From Gammaproteobacteria bacterium (GTDB taxonomy: Bacteria > Pseudomonadota > Gammaproteobacteria > Legionellales > Legionellaceae): 51,723 bases of DNA. The stretch covers positions 1-51,723 of the forward strand of contig JAHZKF010000041.1 of the NCBI GenBank assembly GCA_022600575.1. The letters are read 5' to 3'. Made by a program: the position numbers and the translations under genes. Below the pieces are notes generated by a model. The model was not told where the DNA came from and searched no databases. It was given only the letters and a program-made list of their open reading frames with translations. Every line of letters starts with the position of its first letter. Positions within the stretch are counted from its first letter, which is position 1. This document shows, one piece after another, positions 27,249 to 36,564 of this stretch.

Positions 27249-27752
27249 ATGAAAGATAAACTTCATTTAGGGCAAGCCTTTATTTTAGTTGTGACTAGTT
27301 TTGTCTTGTCTACATCATTGTATTTGCAATATATTGAAGCGCTTGACCCGTGTCCGCTATGTTTGATGCAGCGTGGCATAACGATGTTTATTTTTTGTTT
27401 TACGTTGATGACTTTTTTTGTGTTTAACGTGTTTAGGCGATGCATCATCATTGGCATTCAGCTTTTTTTTGCAATGGCAGGGGCTTTTTTTGCATTAAGA
27501 CAGCTTTGGCTGCAGTCTTTGCCTGTGGCAGATACAGGTATGTGTATGCCAGGTGTTGAAATGCTGATTCATAAACTGCCTTGGCATGAGGTTTTACAGG
27601 CTTTTGTTTGGGGGGGCTCAACAGGGTGTGGTGAGATAACGTGGACTTTTGAGGGATTGTCCATGGCTGCATGGTCTTTTATGTATTTTAGTTTAATAGG
27701 GATTTTGAGCGTATTTTTTTTGGTAGGGCTCATTCGAAATGAACGCGTTTAA
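27249..27752 (+). CDS. dsbB: Disulfide bond formation protein DsbB
   Basis: DsbB reoxidises DsbA and passes electrons to quinone in the inner membrane. The 167-residue protein has four membrane segments and both Cys pairs: CPLC at 35-38 and Cys99/Cys127 in the second periplasmic loop. It follows eno by 11 bases and overlaps tgt by 14. No dsbA is in this window. Confidence 0.93.
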   Translation: MKDKLHLGQAFILVVTSFVLSTSLYLQYIEALDPCPLCLMQRGITMFIFCFTLMTFFVFNVFRRCIIIGIQLFFAMAGAFFALRQLWLQSLPVADTGMCMPGVEMLIHKLPWHEVLQAFVWGGSTGCGEITWTFEGLSMAAWSFMYFSLIGILSVFFLVGLIRNERV

Positions 27753-28899
27753 AACAGAAATTATTGCAAGGCATCAACATACGCGGGCTCGTGTTGTTCG
27801 TGTAACAACTCCCCATGGTGATTTTATAACGCCTGTTTTTATGCCGGTTGGTACGCGCGCGGGCGTGAATAATATGATGCCACAAGAGTTACAAGAGGCG
27901 GACAGTCAAATTATTTTAGGGGGCAATACGTATCATATGTTGTGTGCGCCGGGTATGGCTGTGATAGAGGCGGCAGGAGGCATGCACCGCTTTATGGGTT
28001 GGGATGCTCCTATGCTGACAGATAGTGGTGGTTTTCAAGTCTTTAGCCTGTCTAAAAATCAAGAGCTTTGTCGTATTGACGATGAAGGCGCACATTTTGT
28101 TTTGCCAAATTCAGATGTAACTATTCATATGACGCCTGAGATGTCGCTTGAAACTCAAAAAATCATTGGGGCTGATATTATTATGGCGTTTGATCAATGC
28201 ACGCCAGATAGCTGCAGTGAGGATGAAGTGGCTTTTATCATGCAACGAACGCATCGTTGGCTCGCGCAATCGATTGCATATCATCAAGCACATCCGACTT
28301 CCCGCTATGGGCACAAGCAAGCCTTGTTTGGAATTATTCAAGGCGGGATATACCCTGAATTTCGTCGTAAAAGTGCCGAGTATGTTGCTAAAATGCCGGT
28401 AGATGGTGTTGCGCTTGGGGGCGAGACAATTGGGTTTGATATGGAGAAAACGGTCGAGGTGATTCGTTGGGTTTATGCTTTGCTGCCTGAAGATAAACCA
28501 CGTTATACCATGGGAGTTGGCATGTCACCACAAGACTTGTTGGATGTGGTGGCCGAAGGCATTGATATGTTTGATTGTGTAGCACCTACGCGAAACGCCC
28601 GTCATGGCGCATTATATTGCGGTGAACTGGTGCGAAAAGGCAATTGGTTTGCCTTTGAAAGTGAGCATGCGCAAGCACGGATTCAAATTAAAAAGGCATG
28701 TTTTTCTGATGACCTGCGGCCGGTGATGCCAGGATGTGAATGTTATACCTGTGCACATCATTCACGTGCCTTTATGCATCATTTATTTAAGCAAAAAGCA
28801 CCTGCTTTTTCAGCGCTTGCAAGCATTCATAATGTGCATGTGCTTCATAAAGTATGCAGCGAGATGCGTGCGTTGATTTTGTCGGAAGTTGCAGAATGA
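27739..28899 (+). CDS. tgt: tRNA-guanine transglycosylase
   Basis: Tgt exchanges G34 of GUN-anticodon tRNAs for preQ1 in queuosine synthesis. The 386-residue enzyme has TDSGGFQVFSL, GGxxxG-type LGGETIG, the nucleophile region FDCVAPTRNARHG and the zinc site CECYTCAHH. It overlaps dsbB by 14 bases and tsaC by four. The tRNA-Asn (GTT) in this window is one of its expected substrates, and the VUT-family transporter may supply its precursor. Confidence 0.97.
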   Translation: MNAFKTEIIARHQHTRARVVRVTTPHGDFITPVFMPVGTRAGVNNMMPQELQEADSQIILGGNTYHMLCAPGMAVIEAAGGMHRFMGWDAPMLTDSGGFQVFSLSKNQELCRIDDEGAHFVLPNSDVTIHMTPEMSLETQKIIGADIIMAFDQCTPDSCSEDEVAFIMQRTHRWLAQSIAYHQAHPTSRYGHKQALFGIIQGGIYPEFRRKSAEYVAKMPVDGVALGGETIGFDMEKTVEVIRWVYALLPEDKPRYTMGVGMSPQDLLDVVAEGIDMFDCVAPTRNARHGALYCGELVRKGNWFAFESEHAQARIQIKKACFSDDLRPVMPGCECYTCAHHSRAFMHHLFKQKAPAFSALASIHNVHVLHKVCSEMRALILSEVAE

Positions 28900-29453
28900 A
28901 ATTAATAAAAAATATAGATGAGGCGCAAATTTTACTTGATGCGGGTAAAGTCATCGCTTATCCGACTGAGGCAGTGTACGGCCTTGGTTGTGATATTTGG
29001 AATGAAAAAGCTGTTTTGCATTTGTTAGCTTTGAAAAATCGTCCGAAAGAAAAAGGTTTAATTATACTGATTTCAAGCTGGGCGCAATTGTGGCCATTAG
29101 TTGATATGAGTCATGTTTCTGATACACGTCTTAAGGCTGTAAAAGAGACTTGGCCTGGGCCTGTTACGTGGGTTTTTCCAAAATCAGAAGCAGTACCTGC
29201 TTGGATAAGTGGCACACATGATGGTATTGCAATCCGGATGACAAAGCACTCTGTTGCACATGCTTTATGTCAAAATGGCCCCATTGTTTCAACGAGCGCT
29301 AATCTTTCAGGTGGGCTTCCCGCGCGTGATGTGGATACTTTACGTCGCTTATTTCCTGAAGGGCTTTTAGGGGTTGTGGCAGGTGAGTTGGGAGGAAATT
29401 TTGCAGTGAGTGAAATATATAATATATTAGACGGTTCTAGCCTCAGAAAGTGA
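28896..29453 (+). CDS. tsaC: Threonylcarbamoyl-AMP synthase (TsaC/YrdC)
   Basis: The 185-residue protein makes threonylcarbamoyl-AMP for t6A37 in ANN-decoding tRNAs. Motifs include IAYPTEAVYGLGCD, LLALKNRPKEKGLI, WPGPVTWVFP, and STSANLSGG. The start at MKLIKN (28896) overlaps the tgt stop as ATGA. It is short, like E. coli TsaC, and lacks the extra C-terminal domain of Sua5. Confidence 0.95.
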   Translation: MKLIKNIDEAQILLDAGKVIAYPTEAVYGLGCDIWNEKAVLHLLALKNRPKEKGLIILISSWAQLWPLVDMSHVSDTRLKAVKETWPGPVTWVFPKSEAVPAWISGTHDGIAIRMTKHSVAHALCQNGPIVSTSANLSGGLPARDVDTLRRLFPEGLLGVVAGELGGNFAVSEIYNILDGSSLRK

Positions 29454-29553
29454 TGAAAAATTAATTTTTATGTATAAAATTATACCAATTTAAGATTGTT
29501 TATGGTATGATGGGCGCTGTATTGTGTGCAGCTTTAGATTTTAGAGGAATACG

Positions 29554-30972
29554 ATGAAGCAAAAAAAACATGCATTAACACTATTTAGCTTAACCATGAT
29601 CACCGTGGGTTCGGTTGATAGTATTCGAAATTTGCCGGCAACAGCCCTCTTTGGGAGTCAGCTTATCGCGTTTTTTATTTTGGGTGCGATTTGTTTTTTG
29701 GTACCGACCGCTTTAGTTTCAGCTGAACTGGCTTCTGCCTGGCCCAAACAAGGTGGTGTTTATGTATGGGTTAAAGAAGCATTTGGGCAACGTGCAGGTT
29801 TTTTAGCGATTTGGCTGCAGTGGATTGAAAATGTGATTTGGTATCCAACTATTTTGTCATTTGTAGCAGGCACCGTGGGTTATTTAATTAATCCAGAGCT
29901 TGCCTCTAACCCATATTTTTTGTGGAGTGTTGTGGTTGCCTCGTTTTGGGGGGTGACGCTCATTAACTTGAGGGGTATGCACTCGTCTGCATTTTTTAGT
30001 AACTTATGTGCCTTGTCAGGTCTTATTTTACCCATGGGATTTATCATTGGATTGGGTGCTCTGTGGGTCTCTGGTGGAAATCCCATTCAAATTCAGTTTG
30101 ATTTACCAAGTATTTTGCCGCATTGGCATGATCATGCTATGTGGGTCTCGTTGACGGCAATTATGCTTTCTTTTTGTGGAATTGAGATTGCAACCGTACA
30201 TGCAAATGATGTCGATAATCCGCAACGCACTTTTCCAAAAGCATTGGTTTATTCAGTGGGTATTATTCTAGTCACGTTAATTTTGGGTTCACTTGCTATT
30301 GCTGTGGTATTACCGCAGTCTGATATTAATTTGGTGGCAGGTATTATGCAGGCTTTTGATGCATTTTTTGCGCAGTATCACTTGCTTTGGTTAATGCCTG
30401 TGATTGCTGTGATGCTCGTGATGGGCGGTTTAGGTGGGGTTAGCAACTGGATCATTGCACCGACTAAAGGGCTTCTTGTAGCAGCAAAAGATGGTAATTT
30501 GCCGGCATTCTTTCAACGTGAGAATAAAGCAGGTGCACCTGTTGTGTTGCTGATAGGGCAGGCTATTCTGGTAACCGTGCTGTCTACTTTATTCTTGTTT
30601 ATGCCAAGTGTTAATGGTTCTTATTGGTTGCTTACAGCGCTTGCAGCGCAGCTTTATATGCTGATGTATTTGATGATGTTTTTAGCAGCTATTGCGCTTC
30701 GTATTAAAGCGCCTCACAAAACAGGGTCGTTTAGAGTGCCAGGTGGGATGCCAGGGCTTTTGTTTGTATCAGGACTCGGTTTGGTTGGTGTATTAACAAC
30801 ACTTGGGGTTAGTTTTATGCCGCCAGAAGGGATTGATGTCGGTGGTATTATGCGTTACGAAATCACGTTAATCACAGGGTTGATTGCGATGGCTGTGCCG
30901 CCATTGGTTTGGTCTTGGATTCAAGAAAAAAGACAAACACACAAGCAACGTTTTTCAGTTGCAGCTGGGTGA
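29554..30972 (+). CDS. Amino-acid permease (APC superfamily)
   Basis: This is a 472-residue protein with about twelve membrane segments. The N-terminal TMITVGSVDSIRNLPATALFG helix and the WPKQGGVYVWVKEAFG loop are characteristic of the APC family, close to the glutamate:GABA antiporter-like branch. The FCGIEIATVHANDVDNPQRTFPKA segment lies on the cytoplasmic side. Substrate is not predictable. It has its own leader of 100 bases and GAGGAATACG before the ATG. It overlaps the convergent hypothetical gene by 18 bases. Confidence 0.9.
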   Translation: MKQKKHALTLFSLTMITVGSVDSIRNLPATALFGSQLIAFFILGAICFLVPTALVSAELASAWPKQGGVYVWVKEAFGQRAGFLAIWLQWIENVIWYPTILSFVAGTVGYLINPELASNPYFLWSVVVASFWGVTLINLRGMHSSAFFSNLCALSGLILPMGFIIGLGALWVSGGNPIQIQFDLPSILPHWHDHAMWVSLTAIMLSFCGIEIATVHANDVDNPQRTFPKALVYSVGIILVTLILGSLAIAVVLPQSDINLVAGIMQAFDAFFAQYHLLWLMPVIAVMLVMGGLGGVSNWIIAPTKGLLVAAKDGNLPAFFQRENKAGAPVVLLIGQAILVTVLSTLFLFMPSVNGSYWLLTALAAQLYMLMYLMMFLAAIALRIKAPHKTGSFRVPGGMPGLLFVSGLGLVGVLTTLGVSFMPPEGIDVGGIMRYEITLITGLIAMAVPPLVWSWIQEKRQTHKQRFSVAAG

Positions 30973-31671
30973 ATCAACAGATGCTTCTTCTTTGTCGAGT
31001 TGTCGCAGAAGGTCTGTAACACTTTGTATCGGGGATACTGGCGTGTTGTTGTGTCTCCGCCCAAATAATCCATTAGGTGATGCAGAGCTGCCTCGGCGCC
31101 ATTGATTGCCTTGATAGCTTTTGAGGAAGCAGACTTCATCATCTATATCTAATAGGTCATCGTCTTCTGGCTCGGTTGATCTGTTCTTAGGTGTGAGCGT
31201 ATTAGCCGACATCAATGATTTGATAAGATGAGGTGATAGACCTTTAAATACGGTTGATAATTCGTCTTCAGAGACTGTGAATGTTTCAGGCAATTTACCG
31301 TCTTGTATGAGTTCTAGTTTGGGGACAAACTGTATTGGATGTTGCTGCAATGACAATAAAACAAGAAAAACAGAATAGACATTGTTTGTATAATTGGTGA
31401 GGTTAGTTACCTTGCCTTGTTGGTTAAAAAACAAGTCGCCTGTGGCTAAGGTTTGTTCAGCATCATGGCTTGATGATCCAAAATGCAATTCACCTGAACG
31501 TGTCAATGTGTATCGTATGCCACCGGTGTTAGGGTCTAGGTTTTCTTGGATACGACTCAGTTGGTGAATAAAGAGAGAAGCGTCAGATTTTTTTTCTGGT
31601 AAAACCGTTAACTGAATGACGTTTAAAGCTGTTATCGCTTTTTCTAATTCTGCAACAGTAAAGCGGCGCAT
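30955..31671 (-). CDS. Hypothetical protein, effector-like features
   Basis: I do not recognise a family for this 238-residue protein. There is no signal peptide or membrane helix apart from a hydrophobic stretch (VYSVFLVLLSLQQHP, about residues 96-110). The C-terminal third is rich in Ser, Asp, Glu and Asn and ends LDKEEASVDSPSCN, the kind of short acidic, polar tail seen on Dot/Icm substrates. It follows the broken HAD-like gene in the same direction, with a gap of 93 bases. Confidence 0.6.
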   Translation of the reverse strand: MRRFTVAELEKAITALNVIQLTVLPEKKSDASLFIHQLSRIQENLDPNTGGIRYTLTRSGELHFGSSSHDAEQTLATGDLFFNQQGKVTNLTNYTNNVYSVFLVLLSLQQHPIQFVPKLELIQDGKLPETFTVSEDELSTVFKGLSPHLIKSLMSANTLTPKNRSTEPEDDDLLDIDDEVCFLKSYQGNQWRRGSSASPNGLFGRRHNNTPVSPIQSVTDLLRQLDKEEASVDSPSCN

Positions 31672-31764
31672 AACCCACGGCTCCTATTCAGAGGTTTGCC
31701 CATCGTAACAAAAAAATATTCGACTGGAAAGCTATTTTTTCAAGATGGGCTGTTCTGAATCAGT

Positions 31765-32748
31765 CTAGAGTGTTTTACAGGCATTTTCAATGATGTCGTT
31801 GTCTGCTTCGGTGAATCCCAAGTCATAAAAAAGTGAACCTAAATAATGGGCAGGTAGATTACTTCGTTTTTTTGGGGGGGAAAGGCCAGGTGATGGGGTA
31901 GCAGAGGAGGTTTCTTCGTCCGTAGTATATTCGGCATCTTCAGGTATGAGTGGTTTTCTTGTGCGTAGGTATTTTGGTTTGATTGTAAGAATATCACAGC
32001 CAATTAAGGCAGCTTTACCTATGTCGCCGGTTGTTTTTTCATAATTAGCATCAATAAATCCTTTTCCTTGGATGATTGGGAATGGCGTTACTTGTTTTCC
32101 TTCGTAGTGGTTTAAACGTAGTGTGAGATTGCTAGGTAGTAGCTCTGGATGCTGCGTGAAATAAGTTTGTAAATCTTCTAGGATATCTTTTGGTATATCC
32201 CATGCACCGAGGCCATGATCATCATAAAAATCAAATAGAATCATGTCATTAGGATATTGGTTAGCAATTCTGTGGGTTTGACTGTATAAAATAGTTAATT
32301 TTGTTGTATCTTCAAAGCAGCGGTTTGGTTTGCCATAAGATTGGTTAACGGCATGATTAAAAGAAGTTCCGTGCGCTACATTAGCATGAATATCGGCGAG
32401 TAAAAATTTATCGAGCGTTACTTCTAGGTATAGCGCTATTTTTTGTAAAACAGTGAAAAAAGACTCTGTCGTATTTTGTTGGGAGTTAAACTCGTCTATT
32501 TTTTGTGACTGCCTGAGTGAGCCATCTAAAAGAATGGTTTTTTTGTAATTTGCGGTTTGCGTTTTAAGGTTATCTAATAATGGCAGATTTTGGGTAATGC
32601 TCTGTTGGCATTGGCCACTGAGAATGTCGCTAATGGTTGGAGTGTAACCACAGTGAAATATACAGTTATCTGCATCAAAGGAAAGTGCATGAATGGTGTA
32701 AGGTATAAATAAAAAAGTTAATTAAAAGCAAGCCGACCATAATATCAT
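31765..32748 (-). pseudogene. HAD-phosphatase-like protein interrupted by TAA at codon 9
   Basis: A single frame runs 328 codons from an ATG that overlaps the panC stop (ATGA) but contains TAA at codon 9 (32722-32724). After that stop the frame is open to 31765. The next in-frame ATG is codon 169 (32244), leaving only the C-terminal 159 residues. Four motifs fit the haloacid dehalogenase fold: FDADNC (Asp25/Asp27), ILLDGS (Ser77), a Lys at 150, and FYDDH (Asp176/Asp177). The first 21 codons are hydrophobic. The C-terminal third is Thr/Ser/Pro-rich. Because the part after the stop keeps all motifs, the break may be recent, a sequencing error, or the gene may use a non-ATG start. The HAD assignment is my inference. 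Confidence 0.6.
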
Positions 32749-33506
32749 CTCAGAGGATAATTATCAATCAGTCTGATATTATCAATAAGAACGGCTGCAA
32801 AGCGTCTATTTTGATGTTCTTCAATATATTTAATTGTAACCCCTATTTTTTCGAGCTCAGTGATTGCTTCTTCACACGAAACTGCATTGTGAAAGATACG
32901 TGCAAATGCATCTGCTTTTTTGCGGCCCTCGAGGCTTAAGCGATGATTACGCGAGCTTAAAGCAAGTGTACTTTTTTCGCGAACGGTTGGGCAAGCACGT
33001 ACTTCTATATCTAAGAAAAAAGCATCGACCATGCCCTCTATCAGCGAAAGTTGCTGGTAATCTTTTTCACCAAAATAAGCGCGTGTGGGCTTCACTAAAT
33101 TAAATAATTTCATTACAACGGTTAAAACGCCTGTGAAATGTCCAGCTCGTGCGCCTTCTAGGAGTAGGCTTTCTTTATTTTCACTCACTTGATAGCGATA
33201 GTCATCTGCATACATCTTTGCTTGGTTGGGAATAAGACAATAATCAACACCTGCTCGTTTAAGCTTTTTGAGATCGGCTTCAAGTGTACGTGGGTAATTT
33301 TCAAAATCAGAGGCTTGATTGAATTGCGCATAATTCACAAATAAAGTGACCACTGTTTTTTTATTTTCATGTAAGCTTTGTTGAATTAAAGCCATGTGCC
33401 CCGCGTGTAAGTTTCCCATAGTGGGTACAAAACCAAGAGGCATATGTTCCGGGAGTTCGGCGCGCGTAGCGCGCCATTCTGTGAGGTTGTTGTCGAATAT
33501 TTGCAT
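32745..33506 (-). CDS. panC: Pantothenate synthetase
   Basis: The enzyme joins pantoate and beta-alanine with ATP. The 253-residue protein has the nucleotide motif [28 protein letters not shown] and [11 protein letters not shown]. It is about 25-30 residues shorter than most homologues, mainly at the C-terminus. It follows panB by four bases, and the stop overlaps the start of the broken HAD-like gene. Confidence 0.95.
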   Translation of the reverse strand: MQIFDNNLTEWRATRAELPEHMPLGFVPTMGNLHAGHMALIQQSLHENKKTVVTLFVNYAQFNQASDFENYPRTLEADLKKLKRAGVDYCLIPNQAKMYADDYRYQVSENKESLLLEGARAGHFTGVLTVVMKLFNLVKPTRAYFGEKDYQQLSLIEGMVDAFFLDIEVRACPTVREKSTLALSSRNHRLSLEGRKKADAFARIFHNAVSCEEAITELEKIGVTIKYIEEHQNRRFAAVLIDNIRLIDNYPLR

Positions 33507-33510
33507 GGAT

Positions 33511-34344
33511 TTAAGCCTCAGCTTCGATTGAGGTAACTAACTTCAGTTGTTCGTTGTGATAACTATGTTCAGCTGCTGGGAAAGTTTGGTTTGAGACCTC
33601 ACTGGCATAAGTATTAATGGCTTCTGTGAGTAATACTTTGCCCTGAATAAATTGTTTAGCAAACTTGGGATTACACTCAGTTTGAAGTGCTAACAAATCA
33701 TGCCATACAAGAATTTGTCCATCGGTATCAACACCTGCTCCAATGCCAATGGTTGGAATGGTGAGCGCTTCTGTAATGTGACGTGCGAGGGTTTCAGGGA
33801 TGCATTCAAGTACAACAGCAAAGCAGCCTGCAGCTTCAAGTGCTTTTGCTTCTTTAAGAATTTTTTTAGCAGCTTCATTTTCACGGCCTTGTACTTTATA
33901 ACCACCGAGCTGATGAACGGCTTGAGGTGTTAAACCAATGTGGCCTATGACAGGGACACCTGCGGTGACGATATCTTGAATGGTTGCGCAAATTTTTGTA
34001 TCAGCTCCTTCAAGTTTGATGGCATGTGCGCCGGCTTGCATGAGGCGTTTAACGTTGTTGAAGGTATCTTCAGCTGAGACACGGTAGGCTAAAAAGGGTA
34101 AGTCACCCACAATAAATTGTTTATCTAAGCCGCGGGCAACCGCTTCAGTGTGTAGTACCATCATGTCCATGGTGGCCATGACAGTGGTTGGATGTCCGTG
34201 AACGAGCATTGCAACTGTATCGCCAACTAAAACAGCATCAATGTTCGAGTCAGAAACCATGCGGGCTGAAGGGTAATCGTAACAAGTGATAAAACTTATT
34301 TTTTCACGAGCGAGTTTTTTACGCTTAAAATCGTTAATGTTCAT
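33511..34344 (-). CDS. panB: 3-methyl-2-oxobutanoate hydroxymethyltransferase
   Basis: The first committed enzyme of pantothenate synthesis is a 277-residue TIM-barrel protein. Motifs include [22 protein letters not shown] with the metal-binding Asp, [10 protein letters not shown], and the catalytic Glu in [10 protein letters not shown], followed by TIGIGAG. It leads the panBC operon and is divergent from the hydrolase gene. Confidence 0.97.
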   Translation of the reverse strand: MNINDFKRKKLAREKISFITCYDYPSARMVSDSNIDAVLVGDTVAMLVHGHPTTVMATMDMMVLHTEAVARGLDKQFIVGDLPFLAYRVSAEDTFNNVKRLMQAGAHAIKLEGADTKICATIQDIVTAGVPVIGHIGLTPQAVHQLGGYKVQGRENEAAKKILKEAKALEAAGCFAVVLECIPETLARHITEALTIPTIGIGAGVDTDGQILVWHDLLALQTECNPKFAKQFIQGKVLLTEAINTYASEVSNQTFPAAEHSYHNEQLKLVTSIEAEA

Positions 34345-34493
34345 GGTGCTTCCTTATGTCAGTCACCGCTCAAGAAATGAGTCGATGCATATGGGCATCA
34401 TAATGATTTGCTTAAAAAATGCAAATGGTCTCAAAGGCGCGGCCTTGGTATCATGGATATTTAATGACTGAATTGGTTTGGGTTAAATATAAG

Positions 34494-35159
34494 ATGACAG
34501 AACAGCTTTTAGATTTGAATGCGTGTATCAATATACCTGGTGAGCACCATGGCATGCTTGCTGGAAAAACAGGCTTACTTGAGGCGCGCTTGATGGTACC
34601 TGAGGAAGGGAAAAGCCAATATTTTGTATTATTAGGGCATCCGCACTCATTGAAAGGCGGAAGCATGCAAAATAAAGTGGTGACAACCTTGGCTCGTATG
34701 TTCAGAGAGATGGGTATTTCAAGTTTACGGTTCAATTTTCGTGGGGTTGGGGCGTCAGAAGGGGAGTTTGATGCAGGTATTGGTGAGGGTGAAGATATGC
34801 TCGCACTTGCGCAAGAGGTGCAACATCTTTCACCTGAAACCACACTCCTATTTGCAGGTTTTTCATTTGGAGGCTTTGTGGCGTATCGTGCTGCAACACA
34901 AATACCGAATGGTCTGTTATTAACGGTGGCGCCCCCCGTGAATCATTTTGATTTTACGGCTTTTGAATCTGATCCTAAGCCATGGGTAGTGCTTCAAGGA
35001 GATGAGGATGAAGTCATATCACCTGATTTGGTGTTTGAGTTTGCAGAAGAACGCGCGATTTCAGTGCTTAAATTTGAAGAAACAGGACATTTTTTTCATG
35101 GGAAGCTTGCTGAACTTAAGACCCGCGTGTTGGATATGTTAGACGATGTACTCACATGA
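34494..35159 (+). CDS. Alpha/beta hydrolase (COG2945-type)
   Basis: The 221-residue protein has LLGHPHSLKGGSM, FRGVGASEGEFD, and the nucleophile elbow GFSFGG, followed by GDEDEV and a final GHFFHG His. This matches the COG2945 family of small predicted hydrolases. The start is placed at MTEQLLDL (34494); an in-frame ATG at 34464 with GGAT upstream is also possible. The stop overlaps the zapE start by four bases. Confidence 0.85.
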   Translation: MTEQLLDLNACINIPGEHHGMLAGKTGLLEARLMVPEEGKSQYFVLLGHPHSLKGGSMQNKVVTTLARMFREMGISSLRFNFRGVGASEGEFDAGIGEGEDMLALAQEVQHLSPETTLLFAGFSFGGFVAYRAATQIPNGLLLTVAPPVNHFDFTAFESDPKPWVVLQGDEDEVISPDLVFEFAEERAISVLKFEETGHFFHGKLAELKTRVLDMLDDVLT

Positions 35160-36220
35160 AGCCGTTACTTACCTATTATGAGGCAGCAATTGCCGCAGGT
35201 GAGATTGTTGATTCTGTGAATCAACGCGGTATTTTATCGAAGCTTCAAGCCATTACAGATGTGGTTGATGCCTCACATGTTAAAACGCATTGGTGGTCAC
35301 AGCGCGTTAAAAATCCACAAGGGTTATATTTACATGGGCCGGTTGGCGCGGGCAAGACGTATTTAATGAATTTATTTTATACGCACCTGCCAGAAGCACA
35401 TAAAGAACGATTTCATTTCCATCATTTTATGCAACATGTGGATGAAGCACTGCGCGCGCATCAGGGACGCGCTAATCCACTGAAACAAATTGCAAAAAAG
35501 ATCGCAGATGATGCGCATGTTTTGTGTTTGGATGAGTTTTTAGTTGAAGATGTGGCTGATGCATCTATTTTGGCCGAGCTCCTAGAAGCACTCTTTAAAG
35601 CGGGTGTTATTTTGGTGGTTACCGCTAATACAGAGCCTGATGATTTGTATTTGGATGGCTTACATCGAGAACGATTTTTACCCGCAATTGGATTATTAAA
35701 GCAGCATTGTGATGTGATGTGTTTGGATGATAAGCGTGATTATAGAACGGGGCGAGAAGTATTACCCGAGGCGTATTTTTTTCCAGTGAATGCTGAACAT
35801 GAAGCACAGATGTTATCGCAATTTATGATGTTCTCTTCTGGAAGGGAGTTAAAAGAGGCAGGGGAGGTGATGATTCAGCAACGCAATATTCCCTATATTC
35901 GAGAGGGAGGGCGTGCAGTGTGGTTTGAGTTTGATGTGATTTGTAATTTGCCAAGAAGCCAGCTCGATTACTTGGAAATTTCAACATTATTTGATACGGT
36001 TTTTGTAAGCCACCTGCCTGCCATAGGGGAAAATGATCCTGCTCGTGTTGTGCTTTTTATTCGATTTGTGGATGTGATGTATGATGCAGGTATTCGGTTG
36101 GTTTTGTTGGCTGAAGTCCCGCTTGAGATGATTTATGTAAAAGGGCCAATGGCAAATATGTTTGAACGAACATTGAGCCGGCTTCGTGAAATGCAGTCAC
36201 CTAATTATTTAAAGCGTTAA
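35156..36220 (+). CDS. zapE: AFG1-family ATPase ZapE
   Basis: This is a 354-residue ATPase with Walker A GPVGAGKT (61-68) and Walker B LCLDEF (123-128), and the AFG1 signature HFHHFMQHVDEAL in between. ZapE binds FtsZ and destabilises Z-rings in E. coli; its mitochondrial relative AFG1 acts on respiratory proteins. It overlaps the upstream hydrolase by ATGA. Confidence 0.93.
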   Translation: MKPLLTYYEAAIAAGEIVDSVNQRGILSKLQAITDVVDASHVKTHWWSQRVKNPQGLYLHGPVGAGKTYLMNLFYTHLPEAHKERFHFHHFMQHVDEALRAHQGRANPLKQIAKKIADDAHVLCLDEFLVEDVADASILAELLEALFKAGVILVVTANTEPDDLYLDGLHRERFLPAIGLLKQHCDVMCLDDKRDYRTGREVLPEAYFFPVNAEHEAQMLSQFMMFSSGRELKEAGEVMIQQRNIPYIREGGRAVWFEFDVICNLPRSQLDYLEISTLFDTVFVSHLPAIGENDPARVVLFIRFVDVMYDAGIRLVLLAEVPLEMIYVKGPMANMFERTLSRLREMQSPNYLKR

Positions 36221-36259
36221 GGTGGGCTGCTCTAGGTTTGGTTTAAAACTAACCAACAT

Positions 36260-36272
36260 GAGAATGATTCTC
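36260..36272. promoter_or_regulatory. Fur-type box upstream of feoABC
   Basis: GAGAATGATTCTC is a perfect palindrome resembling the centre of the Fur consensus. It overlaps the -35 position of a likely promoter whose -10 is TATGAT at 36290-36295. Iron-dependent repression of feoABC by Fur is inferred. Confidence 0.7.
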
Positions 36273-36324
36273 GATATCGTTTACGTTTTTATGATAGACT
36301 AGTCTCTTGAATGCAAGGGGTTTG

Positions 36325-36564
36325 ATGCATATGCCATTAAAAACAGATGATTTGCTAGCCGGCGACAAAGTTCGGCTGCTAAGTTTTGGTGAAACAGATT
36401 CAGCTTATCGTCGCCGATTATTTTCCTTTGGGCTGACAAAGGGTGTTTTAGTGCGAGTGATACGACGAGCACCTTTGGGTTGTCCGCTTCAACTTCATGT
36501 ACGAGGAACTGACTTTATGCTGCGTGCTGCCGAAGCATCGTATCTTTTGTGGGAGCGTGTTTAA
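36325..36564 (+). CDS. feoA: FeoA ferrous iron transport protein
   Basis: The roughly 79-residue SH3-like protein has GDKVRLLSFGE, RRRLFSFGLTKG and RRAPLGCPLQLHVRGTDFMLR. FeoA is thought to regulate the FeoB GTPase. AAGGGG at 36315-36320 supports a start at 36325 or at the ATG two codons later (36331). Its stop shares a base with the feoB start. Confidence 0.92.
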   Translation: MHMPLKTDDLLAGDKVRLLSFGETDSAYRRRLFSFGLTKGVLVRVIRRAPLGCPLQLHVRGTDFMLRAAEASYLLWERV

